In this document: positions 20,542 through 27,044 of the stretch, one piece after another
Numbering within the stretch: the stretch's first letter is position 1
How the letters are laid out: every line of letters begins with the position of its first letter
From: a bacterium
GTDB taxonomy: Bacteria; Patescibacteriota; Minisyncoccia; UBA6257; GWB1-50-10
DNA length: 37,479 bases
Direction: 5' to 3'
Assembly (NCBI GenBank): GCA_030647415.1
Contig: JAUSKB010000025.1
Location: 1-37,479 of the forward strand
Made by a program: the position numbers and the translations under genes
Notes under the pieces: generated by a model
Database searches by the model: none
Seen by the model: only the letters and a program-made list of their open reading frames with translations
Told to the model about the DNA's origin: nothing

Positions 20542-22884
20542 TCAACTCCTCCTCCTTTTTCTCTTATCTTTTGTCTCTTTTCCTCCCGCTTGTTTGTGCG
20601 GGTTATGATTCACGCACGTCCGGTTCGAGCACCGGTCCGGTATTGTCTTGGTCCCTACCATCATGAGCGAGCCGCATACCTCGCAGGTCTTCCCCGTTGG
20701 CCGGGACTTCATGATGAATTTGCAGGTCGGGTAATTCGAGCAGCTGAAGAAGGGGCCGAAGCGCCCACGGCGTTCCACGAGATCGCCATCACGGCACAGG
20801 GGGCATTTCACGCCCGTTTTTGCCTTCTCCTCCTCTTCCTTGCTTTGCCGCACGTAGTGGCAGCCGTTCTTACCGCGCTTCCAATTCGAGCAGGAGACGA
20901 AGCGCCCGAACCGTCCCTCGCGCTCGACGAGCATGCCGCCCTTTCGGCCAGCCGCCGCGCACTCGGGACACGCCTCGCCAAGTTCCTTCGGGGGTTCGAT
21001 GATGCCCCCGTCCGCCTTCCGCGCCCCTGCGCAGTCCGGGAAGCGCTTACAGCTCAAGAACCGCCCGGTGCGCGAGAGCTTCACCACCATGGGGGAGCCG
21101 CAGAGCGGACAGATGTGCGCCGCATCCGCCTCGCCAAGCGTGGTGAGTTTGTCGAGACTCTCCTTGGATTTTACGTCCGCCGCGAACGGCGTGTAAAAAT
21201 CCTCGAGCGTCTTCCGGTAGTCGCGCTTCCCTTCGGCGATCTCGTCGAGGTCCCGCTCCATCTCCGCGGTGAAGGAGTCGCTGATGTACGTGCCAAAGTG
21301 CGTTTCGAGGAAGGTCGAAACGACATCGCCGGTGTCGGTGGGGCGGAGCGTCTTTCCGTCCTTCTCGACGTAGCCGCGGTCGAGGATGGTCTTCAAGATG
21401 GAGGCATACGTGGACGGCCGGCCGATTTCGCGCTTCTCAAGCTCCTTCACCAGCCCCGCCTCCGTGTACCGGTCCGGCGGTTCGGTTTGTTTCTCTTCCT
21501 CGCGGAGGTCAATGAGTTTCAGCATGGCGCCTTCAGCGACCTTGGGGAGCTCCACATCATCACCGCGAGCGTCCGGGTCCGCGAGGAGCCATCCCGGTTC
21601 GATGACCCTGCTCCCATTCGCGGTGAAGTCGGGGATTGGTTCCGGCGCACCAATAACGTTCGCGCCAATCTTGGTCCGGAGGATGCGGGCATCCGCCATC
21701 TGTGAAGCGACCGTGCGCGACCAGATGAGGTTGTAGAGCCGGCGCTGTTCCTCGTTCGCTCCCGCGTGGCGCCTGCCGGCATCGGTCGGCCGGACCGCCT
21801 CGTGCGCCTCCTGTGCGCTCTTTGATTTCGTCTGGTAGGTCCGCGGTGCCACAAGCTCCTTCCCGAAGAACCGCTCGATAGCGGCGAAGATGACCGGGAG
21901 GGCTTCGCGACTCACCGTGACGCTGTCAGTCCGCATGTAGGTGATGAGCCCCTGCTCGTAGAGCTTCTGTGCTACGCCCATCGTGCGCGAGGGGGCAAAG
22001 CCGAGGCGCGACGAGGCGGCCTGCTGAAGCGTCGAGGTGGTGAACGGCGGCTTTGGCTGTCGCCGCGCTTCGGTTTCCTTTACGAGAGTCACCTGCCATG
22101 GGTGCCCGTTCGCGGCGGCGATGATAGCGTCCGCCCGCGCCCGGTCGCGCGGCTCTTCGGCGCAGATGAGTTCAAGCGAGGTGCCCTTCGGCGTTTTGAA
22201 GATGCCCGTGAGAACCCAGAAGGTCTCGGGAATAAAGGCGCGAACCTCCCGCTCCCGCTCCATGAGGATGCGGAGGGCGGGGGACTGTACCCGGCCGGCG
22301 GAGAGGCCGTAGCGCACTTTTTTCCAGATGAGGCCGGAGAGGTCGTACCCGACGAGCCGGTCGAGGACTCTGCGCGCCTCCTGCGCTTTCACCAGGTTTC
22401 GGTCGATGTCGCGCGGGTGGGCGAGGGCCTCATGTATCGCGTGCTCCGTGATTTCATGAAAAACAATTCGTTGTATTTGAGGTTTCGGATTTTCCGCCAG
22501 AGGCGCCTGCCCGTCCGAAGCCGAGCGGAGGCGGGGATCAGCCTTCGGCTGAAGTATTTCAGATTTAGTATTTCCCAAGCCGATGGCTTGGGTAATGTGC
22601 CAGGCGATCGCCTCCCCCTCGCGGTCAGGGTCGGTGGCGAGGTAGACGACGGACGCCTTCTTGGCGAGTTTTGTAAGCTCCGCGAGGACCAGCTCCTTCC
22701 CCTCAACGACCTCATAGCGTGGCACGAAACCGCCCGGGATATCGATTGCCTGCCGGTTGCTCTTCGGGAGGTCGCGGACGTGGCCGACGCTCGCCCGGAC
22801 CTCAAATCCGCTTCCAAGGAACTTCGTGATAGTCTTCGCCTTCGTGGGGGATTCGACGATGACGAGTTTTTTTTCCTTTATCAT
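20542..22884 (-). CDS. topA: DNA topoisomerase I with in-frame insertion
   Basis: TopA (780 aa) relaxes negatively supercoiled DNA. The toprim domain begins KLVIVESPTKAKTI and holds YLATDPDREGEAIAWHI; the catalytic Tyr is in GLITYMRTDSV. Four C-terminal zinc-finger motifs follow (CPLCGSPM...; CPECAAAG...; CPLCRDGD...; CEVCGSLM...). Residues 104-137, between HITQAIGL and QRIVFHEIT, are extra compared with the family. They are encoded by repeat sequence (22474-22575) without loss of frame. The gene follows dprA on the same strand, separated by a hairpin-filled spacer. Confidence 0.95.
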   Translation of the reverse strand: MIKEKKLVIVESPTKAKTITKFLGSGFEVRASVGHVRDLPKSNRQAIDIPGGFVPRYEVVEGKELVLAELTKLAKKASVVYLATDPDREGEAIAWHITQAIGLGNTKSEILQPKADPRLRSASDGQAPLAENPKPQIQRIVFHEITEHAIHEALAHPRDIDRNLVKAQEARRVLDRLVGYDLSGLIWKKVRYGLSAGRVQSPALRILMEREREVRAFIPETFWVLTGIFKTPKGTSLELICAEEPRDRARADAIIAAANGHPWQVTLVKETEARRQPKPPFTTSTLQQAASSRLGFAPSRTMGVAQKLYEQGLITYMRTDSVTVSREALPVIFAAIERFFGKELVAPRTYQTKSKSAQEAHEAVRPTDAGRRHAGANEEQRRLYNLIWSRTVASQMADARILRTKIGANVIGAPEPIPDFTANGSRVIEPGWLLADPDARGDDVELPKVAEGAMLKLIDLREEEKQTEPPDRYTEAGLVKELEKREIGRPSTYASILKTILDRGYVEKDGKTLRPTDTGDVVSTFLETHFGTYISDSFTAEMERDLDEIAEGKRDYRKTLEDFYTPFAADVKSKESLDKLTTLGEADAAHICPLCGSPMVVKLSRTGRFLSCKRFPDCAGARKADGGIIEPPKELGEACPECAAAGRKGGMLVEREGRFGRFVSCSNWKRGKNGCHYVRQSKEEEEKAKTGVKCPLCRDGDLVERRGRFGPFFSCSNYPTCKFIMKSRPTGKTCEVCGSLMMVGTKTIPDRCSNRTCVNHNPHKQAGGKETKDKRKRRRS
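22474..22575. repeat. Repeat element inserted in frame inside topA
   Basis: On the coding strand, family B-type words (AATACTAAATCTGAAATACT and AATCCGAAACCTCAAATACA) flank a GC-rich block. On the + strand the block reads TCCGCCAGAGGCG..., GCGGGGATCAGCC, then TTCGGCTGA. The mini-hairpins TCCGCC-AGA-GGCG and TCAGCC-TTC-GGCTGA also occur side by side in the interrupted tRNA at 25001-25030. It adds about 34 codons to topA. Confidence 0.75.
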
Positions 22885-22892
22885 GGTTTTCG

Positions 22893-22947
22893 TCCCGCCA
22901 AGGCGGGATCCTCGCCGCTTCTGGCTCGCTTCGCGCGCGAAGCGGCG
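22893..22947. repeat. Hairpins in the dprA-topA spacer
   Basis: TCCCGCC/GGCGGGA (22893-22908) and CGCCGCTTC/GAAGCGGCG (22913-22921 with 22939-22947). The outer arm starts three bases from the dprA stop; the other hairpin ends eight bases from the topA ATG. This again places palindromes between a stop and a start. Confidence 0.65.
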
Positions 22948-22950
22948 GGA

Positions 22951-23835
22951 TTATCGTACCACAAATCCGGGTCCAGATTCGACTACCAGGTCGAGCAGGG
23001 TAAGCATGGTGAGTTCCGCTCCCACCACGTTTGGTGCAAGACCGGTCGCGGCCGAGATGTCATCAGGGCGCTGCGTCGTCGTGGAATGGGAGAGGTGGTC
23101 GAAGATGCGGCGCTGTGATTCCGAGAGGAGCGGTAGCGTGCGTTGCGTCACAGACCGTTTTTCCGCCGCTTCCGAGGCCGCAAGCCCGAGGTCTTCGAGG
23201 ATGTCGTCGGCCGTGGCAATGAGCCGCGCGCCCTCGCGGATGAGCCGGTGCGATCCCGCGAAGTTTGGGTGCCGGGCGGGGCCGGGAAGGACGAATACCT
23301 CGCGTCCCTGCTCCAGGGCGTACTTCGCGGTGACGAGGGTTCCGGAGCGCGCTGGCGCCTCAATGATGACTGTCGCGAGGGCAAGGCCGCTCACGATTCT
23401 GTTTCGCGCCAAAAACTGGCTAGGGAACGCCGGCGTGCCCAGCGGATACTCAGAGAGGAGGCAGCCGTTTCGTTCCAGGATACGGCGCGCCAACTGTTCG
23501 TGTGACGGGGGGTACACGGTATCGAGCCCGTTCGCCAGGACCGCGACTGTTCTCCCGCCGCCCTGGAGCGCTCCTTCGTGTGCCGCGGCGTCGATGCCGA
23601 GCGCAAGCCCGGAGACGACCACAATGCCATGCCGGGCGAGGTCCCGTGCGATTTCACGTGCGACCATCAGCCCGTCATGCGTTGCCTTTCGGGTCCCCAC
23701 AATCGCGATGTGCGGCGTGCCCGCCGGCGGGAGCGAGCCGCGGACGAAAAGCTCGCTCGGGCAGCCCGGCGTTTCACGGAGCTGCCGCGGATACGATTCG
23801 TCCGTTGCCGGGACTCGGGAAATATCGGCGTTCAC
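22951..23835 (-). CDS. dprA: DNA processing protein A (DprA/Smf)
   Basis: DprA (294 aa) loads RecA on incoming single strands during transformation. The Rossmann-like core is clear: IAIVGTRKATHDGLMVAREI, VVVSGLALGIDAAAHEGAL, ANGLDTVYPPSHEQLA, FLARNRIVSGLA and EQGREVFVLPG. A winged-helix domain lies at the C-terminus (SESQRRIFDHLSH...). The start is uncertain: GTG 23835 is chosen because TATACC and TATACT boxes lie just upstream; an ORF extension to 23901 reads through an inverted-repeat arm. Position before topA is common in bacteria. Confidence 0.9.
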   Translation of the reverse strand: MNADISRVPATDESYPRQLRETPGCPSELFVRGSLPPAGTPHIAIVGTRKATHDGLMVAREIARDLARHGIVVVSGLALGIDAAAHEGALQGGGRTVAVLANGLDTVYPPSHEQLARRILERNGCLLSEYPLGTPAFPSQFLARNRIVSGLALATVIIEAPARSGTLVTAKYALEQGREVFVLPGPARHPNFAGSHRLIREGARLIATADDILEDLGLAASEAAEKRSVTQRTLPLLSESQRRIFDHLSHSTTTQRPDDISAATGLAPNVVGAELTMLTLLDLVVESGPGFVVR

Positions 23836-23857
23836 GACCTGTGGTATAATTGCAGTA

Positions 23858-23964
23858 TACCCTGTTAGAGATTTGCGCGCATACTCTGTGTATATGTACA
23901 TGGTTTACAATCAGGAGTACCAGAGTCGTAGCCGAGAGATTGTACGCAAATCTCTAACAGGGTA
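23858..23964. repeat. 20-bp inverted repeat between dprA and pilO-like gene
   Basis: The perfect 20-nt arms TACCCTGTTAGAGATTTGCG (23858-23877) and complement (23945-23964) are 67 nt apart, in the region between the two divergent genes. The left arm borders the -10 boxes of dprA. It may be an operator, or a palindromic element like the others. Confidence 0.75.
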
Positions 23965-24021
23965 AACCCCAGAGATTTACACACACGCCGCTCAAATCGG
24001 AAACCCCATTCACCCGCCACC

Positions 24022-24543
24022 ATGGAAAATTTTAAGCGCCAACTGACGATACATGTGGTGATAACCGTCGTGCTCGTCGGCGCGCTCACTGCCGGACTCA
24101 TCGTTGCCGGCAAAAGGATCAATAGCTCGACCACAGAAATCCAGGGGCTTCGGCAGGAGCTGGTCACCCGATGGTCATCCCTCTTCATGCTTGCCGACCT
24201 CTTGACCTCGTACAATGCCCGTGCGGAGCAGGGCCTCACCGTGCTCAAACGGGTCATTCCCCAACGGGACGCGCTCCTGAACCTCGGGCGGGACATCCGG
24301 AGCCTTGCGGTGAAATCGAACATCGAGCAGACGTACACATTCATTTCCGAATCGCCTGCGGACACCGGGTCGTTGGGCTACGTCACATTCCAGCTCGCAC
24401 TCACCGGCTCATACGACGATTTGCGCTCGTACATCCAATCGCTCGACACCTTTATGTATCTATCGCGATTCGATGCGGTCCAGTTTGACCGCTCGACGTC
24501 CAAATCGTCCGCAACGGTCAAGGGACGGGTCTTTTTCCAGTAA
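24022..24543 (+). CDS. PilO-like type IV pilus assembly protein
   Basis: The 173-aa protein has one N-terminal membrane segment (VVITVVLVGALTAGLIVAG), then a coiled region (STTEIQGLRQELVTRW), then a compact domain ending SYDDLRSYIQSLDTF...FDAVQF. This order (TM, coil, ferredoxin-like domain with a YDDLRSYI-type segment) is that of PilO, an inner-membrane alignment protein of type IV pili. The start is ATG 24022. The next gene begins one base after its stop. Type IV pili and DprA together would fit DNA uptake, known for CPR. Confidence 0.7.
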   Translation: MENFKRQLTIHVVITVVLVGALTAGLIVAGKRINSSTTEIQGLRQELVTRWSSLFMLADLLTSYNARAEQGLTVLKRVIPQRDALLNLGRDIRSLAVKSNIEQTYTFISESPADTGSLGYVTFQLALTGSYDDLRSYIQSLDTFMYLSRFDAVQFDRSTSKSSATVKGRVFFQ

Positions 24544-24544
24544 T

Positions 24545-24781
24545 ATGCGCTTCGTACGAACCATAGGGGAACGGATCCGGCATATGCCGTCTCGGCAGGT
24601 CATGTTTTCTGTGCTTGCGGGTGTGCTCGCGCTTGCCGCGCTCTGGTTTGTCGTGTATGCCTCCCTTTTTCTGGCGCATCGCGTGGATGAGTCGTTCAGC
24701 AGCGAGGTGCAGCCGATGCCGGCGCCGCCCGTGCGGTTTGACATCGAAGGTTTTGACCGGCTGCGCCTGAATCAGCAGTAG
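24545..24781 (+). CDS. Small single-pass membrane protein
   Basis: The 78-aa product has a basic N-terminus (MRFVRTIGERIRHMPSRQ), one transmembrane helix (VLAGVLALAALWFVVYASLF), and a short outer tail. The ATG 24545 is one base after the pilO-like stop, so the two are coupled. No family is named with confidence; a pilus accessory role is inferred from position only. Confidence 0.65.
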   Translation: MRFVRTIGERIRHMPSRQVMFSVLAGVLALAALWFVVYASLFLAHRVDESFSSEVQPMPAPPVRFDIEGFDRLRLNQQ

Positions 24782-24908
24782 AGGCTCGCTCCCACGCCTT
24801 ACCACAAGACCGCCTCTCGGTGGCATTTTGTGGGCGTGGAAGGAATCGAACCTTCGACCTCCAAATTATCAGTTTGGCGTTCTACTTCACCCCGTTAGAC
24901 TTGGGCAG

Positions 24909-24980
24909 TGGGCACGGGAGGGATCGAACCTCCGACCTCCAAATTATCAGTTTGGCGTTCTACCACTGAACTACGTGCCC
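24909..24980 (-). tRNA. tRNA-Ile(GAU)
   Basis: Complete cloverleaf: acceptor GGGCACG/CGTGCCC, D stem GTTC/GAAC, anticodon stem CCAAA/TTTGG with loop CTGATAA (anticodon GAT), variable AGGTC, T stem GGAGG/CCTCC with loop TTCGATC, discriminator A. CCA is not encoded. It lies wholly within the interrupted tRNA above. Confidence 0.93.
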
Positions 24981-25000
24981 AAGTCTAATGGGGCAAGCTG

Positions 25001-25030
25001 TCAGCCGGAGGCTGATCCGCCTCTGGCGGA
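25001..25030. repeat. Two mini-hairpins inside the interrupted tRNA
   Basis: TCAGCC-GGA-GGCTGA (25001-25015) and TCCGCC-TCT-GGCGGA (25016-25030) are side by side, each with 6-bp stem and 3-nt loop. The same pair, split by about 25 nt and with changed loop bases, is found in the topA insertion. Confidence 0.75.
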
Positions 25031-25088
25031 AACTACACGCCCAAGTGGTTTCTATCGTGCCATTATACATACCATTTTTCAAGCATGG

Positions 25089-25094
25089 TATGCT
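25089..25094 (+). promoter_or_regulatory. -10 box for the alkA-like gene (leaderless)
   Basis: TATGCT ends six bases before ATG 25101. No good -35 is seen. Confidence 0.4.
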
Positions 25095-25100
25095 GTATCT

Positions 25101-25739
25101 ATGATTCCCGCTGCGCCCCTACCGAAGGTCGCCTCAGGCGACCGAAGGGGGGCCGCATATCTCGCGAAACGCGACCCATCGCTCCGGACCGTCATCAAGC
25201 AGACGAGGCTCGCCGCCGTCAATGTCTCGGAAAACCGCTTCCAATTTCTCGTCGAAGCCATCATCGGCCAGCAGCTTTCGGAGAAGGCCGCCGCGACCAT
25301 CACGCGGCGGTTTCACGCCTTGTTTCGCACCGGTGGGTTCCCGTCGCCGCGTGTTGTGCTCCGCGTGTCGCTACGCCGCATCCGGGTCGTCGGCATCTCG
25401 AACGCGAAAGCGGCATACATTCATAACGTCGCGCGGGCGGTCGCGGGCGGAAAGTTGAAACTCAAAACACTCGACCGGCTCGCCGATGCCGAGGTGGCGG
25501 CAACGCTCACGGTGGTGAAGGGGATTGGCCCGTGGACGGCAGAAATGTTCCTCATATTCGCGCTCGGCCGGCCTGATGTTTTCTCGGCGGGAGATGCGGG
25601 ATTACAGACCGCGATGCGGAGGGTGTACGGGCTCCGGAAGCCGCCCGCCGCGGCGTGGGTCCGTCGGACGACGGAGCGATGGCGGCCGCATCGAAGTTTG
25701 ACCTGCCGCTACCTCTGGGCGTCGCTCGATAACAAATAG
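25101..25739 (+). CDS. DNA-3-methyladenine glycosylase, AlkA-like
   Basis: The 212-aa enzyme is of the HhH-GPD superfamily and excises alkylated bases. The helix-hairpin-helix and catalytic region reads VVKGIGPWTAEMFLIFALGR, then DVFSAGDAGLQTAM, whose Asp is the expected catalytic residue. NRFQFLVEAIIGQQLSEKAA is the typical first helix. The short N-terminal segment VASGDR is encoded by a perfect hairpin (25127-25143) that has the look of an inserted repeat. The start is ATG 25101, set by the -10 box; upstream frame is tRNA sequence. Confidence 0.88.
   Translation: MIPAAPLPKVASGDRRGAAYLAKRDPSLRTVIKQTRLAAVNVSENRFQFLVEAIIGQQLSEKAAATITRRFHALFRTGGFPSPRVVLRVSLRRIRVVGISNAKAAYIHNVARAVAGGKLKLKTLDRLADAEVAATLTVVKGIGPWTAEMFLIFALGRPDVFSAGDAGLQTAMRRVYGLRKPPAAAWVRRTTERWRPHRSLTCRYLWASLDNK
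25127..25143. repeat. Mini-hairpin inside the alkA-like gene
   Basis: GGTCGCCTCAGGCGACC, an 8-bp stem around one base. Related GTCGCCT-N-AGGCG(AC) sequences occur at 15041 and 26086. It encodes part of the variable N-terminus and keeps the frame. Confidence 0.6.
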
Positions 25740-25759
25740 TAGACAGTAGGCAGGAGTAT

Positions 25760-25791
25760 CTATTCAACAATTCCATGGAATTGTTGAATAG
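25760..25791. repeat. 32-nt perfect palindrome
   Basis: CTATTCAACAATTCCA and its complement with no loop, starting 21 bases after the glycosylase stop. A third, nearly identical half-arm (GGAATTGCTGAATAG) follows at 25796-25810. Probably the terminator region of the gene upstream. Confidence 0.7.
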
Positions 25792-25888
25792 TGTTGGAAT
25801 TGCTGAATAGCGCCATTTTTGCTACCGTTTGAACGGGCTAGGTCGCCGAAGGAGACCGCCCGAACATCTTGAGAAACAAAATGTTTTA

Positions 25889-25959
25889 GGGCCTATAGCT
25901 TAATGGTAGAGCACCCGGTTTGCATCCGGGAGACGCGGGTTCGATTCCCACTAGGTCCA
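25889..25959 (+). tRNA. tRNA-Ala(UGC)
   Basis: Acceptor GGGCCTA/TAGGTCC (one G-U), D stem GCTT/GAGC, anticodon stem CCCGG/CCGGG with loop TTTGCAT (anticodon TGC), T arm GCGGG-TTCGATT-CCCAC with one C-A mismatch, discriminator A. CCA is not encoded. The T-stem mismatch is odd but the rest is sound. Confidence 0.9.
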
Positions 25960-25960
25960 C

Positions 25961-26057
25961 GGGCCCACCAAGATTTATCGGGACAATGAGGAGGTCAGCG
26001 GTTCCCTGCCTGCCGTACTTCGTACACGAAGGCAGGCGGAGAATCCGCTTGGGTCCA
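25961..26057 (+). pseudogene. tRNA-like sequence with palindrome in the T loop
   Basis: GGGCCCA (25961-25967) pairs with TGGGTCC (26050-26056), discriminator A. AGCGG-TTC (25997-26004) and AAT-CCGCT (26042-26049) form a normal T stem and both halves of a T loop, but 37 nt (26005-26041) with a GCCTGC/GCAGGC hairpin separate them. The D and anticodon arms are not normal (only 29 nt remain). It is probably a decayed tRNA hit by a repeat. Confidence 0.45.
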
Positions 26058-26235
26058 CCGGCAGATGTAACGGGGTGAAGTTAAACGGTCGCCTAAGGCG
26101 ACAGGTCGCGGGTTTTCCGGCTGTCATCCCGAGCGAAGCGAGGTTACAGCAGCGCAATCCGGCATAAATTATGAAGATTTATGCGGGACGACTCCTCCCT
26201 GGTCCACAATTCAGAATTTATGGCTTTACAATTTT
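26058..26235. other. Non-coding stretch of hairpins and tRNA-like scraps
   Basis: Contains AACGGGGTGAAGT (also in the interrupted tRNA-Ile region), GGTCGCCTAAGGCGAC (26086-26101), CTGTCATCCCGAGCGAAGCG...ACAG, GCATAAAT/ATTTATGC, and a scrap resembling a tRNA 3' end (CGACTCCTCCCTGGTCCA, about 26188-26205). No complete tRNA or ORF is seen. It joins the tRNA block to the AT-rich island. Confidence 0.45.
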
Positions 26236-26262
26236 ATGTGGTATATGATAAAGATACATTGT

Positions 26263-26598
26263 ATGGGAAATACTACTACAAGAGGGAAATATCGCTGGAT
26301 TGTGTTTAAGAAGGGGACGGAATGGGTAGCTACGGCTTTGGAGTTTAATATTGTTCAGGTTGGCGACGACCCAAATCTGGTTTACTTAGAATTACAAGAG
26401 GCCGTAAAAGGATATGTCGAGGCTGCTCAGAAAATTAAAGGTTTTCGTGAAAAGACAATAAGCCCGATCTTGAATCAAAAACCAGACGAAGAGTATGAAA
26501 AACTTTGGAATCAAGCTCAATTGACGACAGAAAAACCCACAACCCAACTTCCAACGAATGTATTTAATTTTGGAACTCGGAACTTAGCTACCGTATAG
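26263..26598 (+). CDS. HicB-like antitoxin
   Basis: The 111-aa protein starts MGNTTTRGKYRWIVFKKGTE and has WVATALEFNIVQVGDDPNLV..LQEAVKGYV, the partial RNase H-like fold of HicB antitoxins. Typical HicB reads (Y/W)VA.C.E....S.G.....A..NL; the pattern fits. The start is taken at ATG 26263 as in relatives; ATG 26236 is possible. It lies 12 nt before a HicA-like toxin gene. It is AT-rich, unlike genes upstream. Confidence 0.65.
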   Translation: MGNTTTRGKYRWIVFKKGTEWVATALEFNIVQVGDDPNLVYLELQEAVKGYVEAAQKIKGFREKTISPILNQKPDEEYEKLWNQAQLTTEKPTTQLPTNVFNFGTRNLATV

Positions 26599-26610
26599 CT
26601 CTGTTTCAAT

Positions 26611-26844
26611 ATGCCGCATGGTATTTCAAATTGGACGTTCCTCGACGTCAAAACTTTTTTGATAGAACACGGCTTCCAGTTTCATCATGTGAGAGGCAGC
26701 CATTATTACTTTAAGAAATATCATAATAATAGATTCTATATGACCCATGTGCAGTATCACGGATCTAAGTCAATTCCCGAGGGAACCGTGAATGCAATCA
26801 TCCGCCAGTCGGGGATACCAAAGGAGAGATGGATGGGAAAATGA
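26611..26844 (+). CDS. HicA-like mRNA interferase toxin
   Basis: The 77-aa protein has the dsRBD-like HicA pattern: LIEHGFQFHHVRGSHYYFKK with the GSH motif whose His is catalytic, and PEGTVNAIIRQSGIPKERWM at the end. HicA cleaves mRNA and is held in check by HicB. Here the antitoxin gene comes first, the reverse of the classical hicA-hicB order. The stop overlaps the next small frame by ATGA. Confidence 0.75.
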   Translation: MPHGISNWTFLDVKTFLIEHGFQFHHVRGSHYYFKKYHNNRFYMTHVQYHGSKSIPEGTVNAIIRQSGIPKERWMGK

Positions 26845-26903
26845 AAAATCAAAAAGGATTCATCCAAATACCAATACTTATCGCAATCATTGCGGGGTTC
26901 TGA
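26841..26903 (+). pseudogene. Truncated membrane-protein start
   Basis: ATG 26841 (overlapping the hicA stop) opens a 20-residue frame, MKNQKGFIQIPILIAIIAGF, then TGA. This resembles the N-terminal signal-anchor of Parcubacteria membrane proteins of the QKGFIQIP type, cut short. A +1 shift would continue for about a dozen codons only. Probably a remnant. Confidence 0.45.
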
Positions 26904-27044
26904 CTTTTTCAAACAAATACCACCACACTTATTGGTGAAACAATAATGATTTTATTGTTGATTCAACCTCAGCTTTATATCTTATCTCATACATGTGGAT
27001 AACTAGGCTTGGACTTTCTAGTTTTGTTCTAATGAAGGTACCGT

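Larger units (their letters stand above)
24831..25042 (-). pseudogene. tRNA-Ile(GAU)-like gene interrupted by another tRNA
   Basis: Reading the - strand, a tRNA start GGGCGTG-TA-GTTT (25042-25030) is separated from its matching end. The end (24831-24901) has an anticodon arm CCAAA-CTGATAA-TTTGG, a T arm GAAGG-TTCGATT-CCTTC and acceptor CACGCCC-A, which pairs with GGGCGTG. The roughly 128 nt between contain two mini-hairpins (25001-25030) and a complete tRNA-Ile. Sequence flanking the inner tRNA (CCCCATTAGACTTGGGCA and TGCCCAAGTCTAACGGGG) is inverted, 17 of 18 bases. It is either a broken gene or a gene with an unusual insert. Confidence 0.6.

Noticed and set aside
20590-23965. Several + strand ORFs of 300-400 codons opposite topA and dprA
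   Set aside because: Both genes on the - strand have full family motifs; the + frames have no recognisable motif and mirror the codon bias.
24831-25042. Group I intron in a tRNA gene
   Set aside because: The insert is about 128 nt, too short for a group I core, lacks P7-like pairing that I can see, and contains a complete tRNA instead of an endonuclease or ribozyme.
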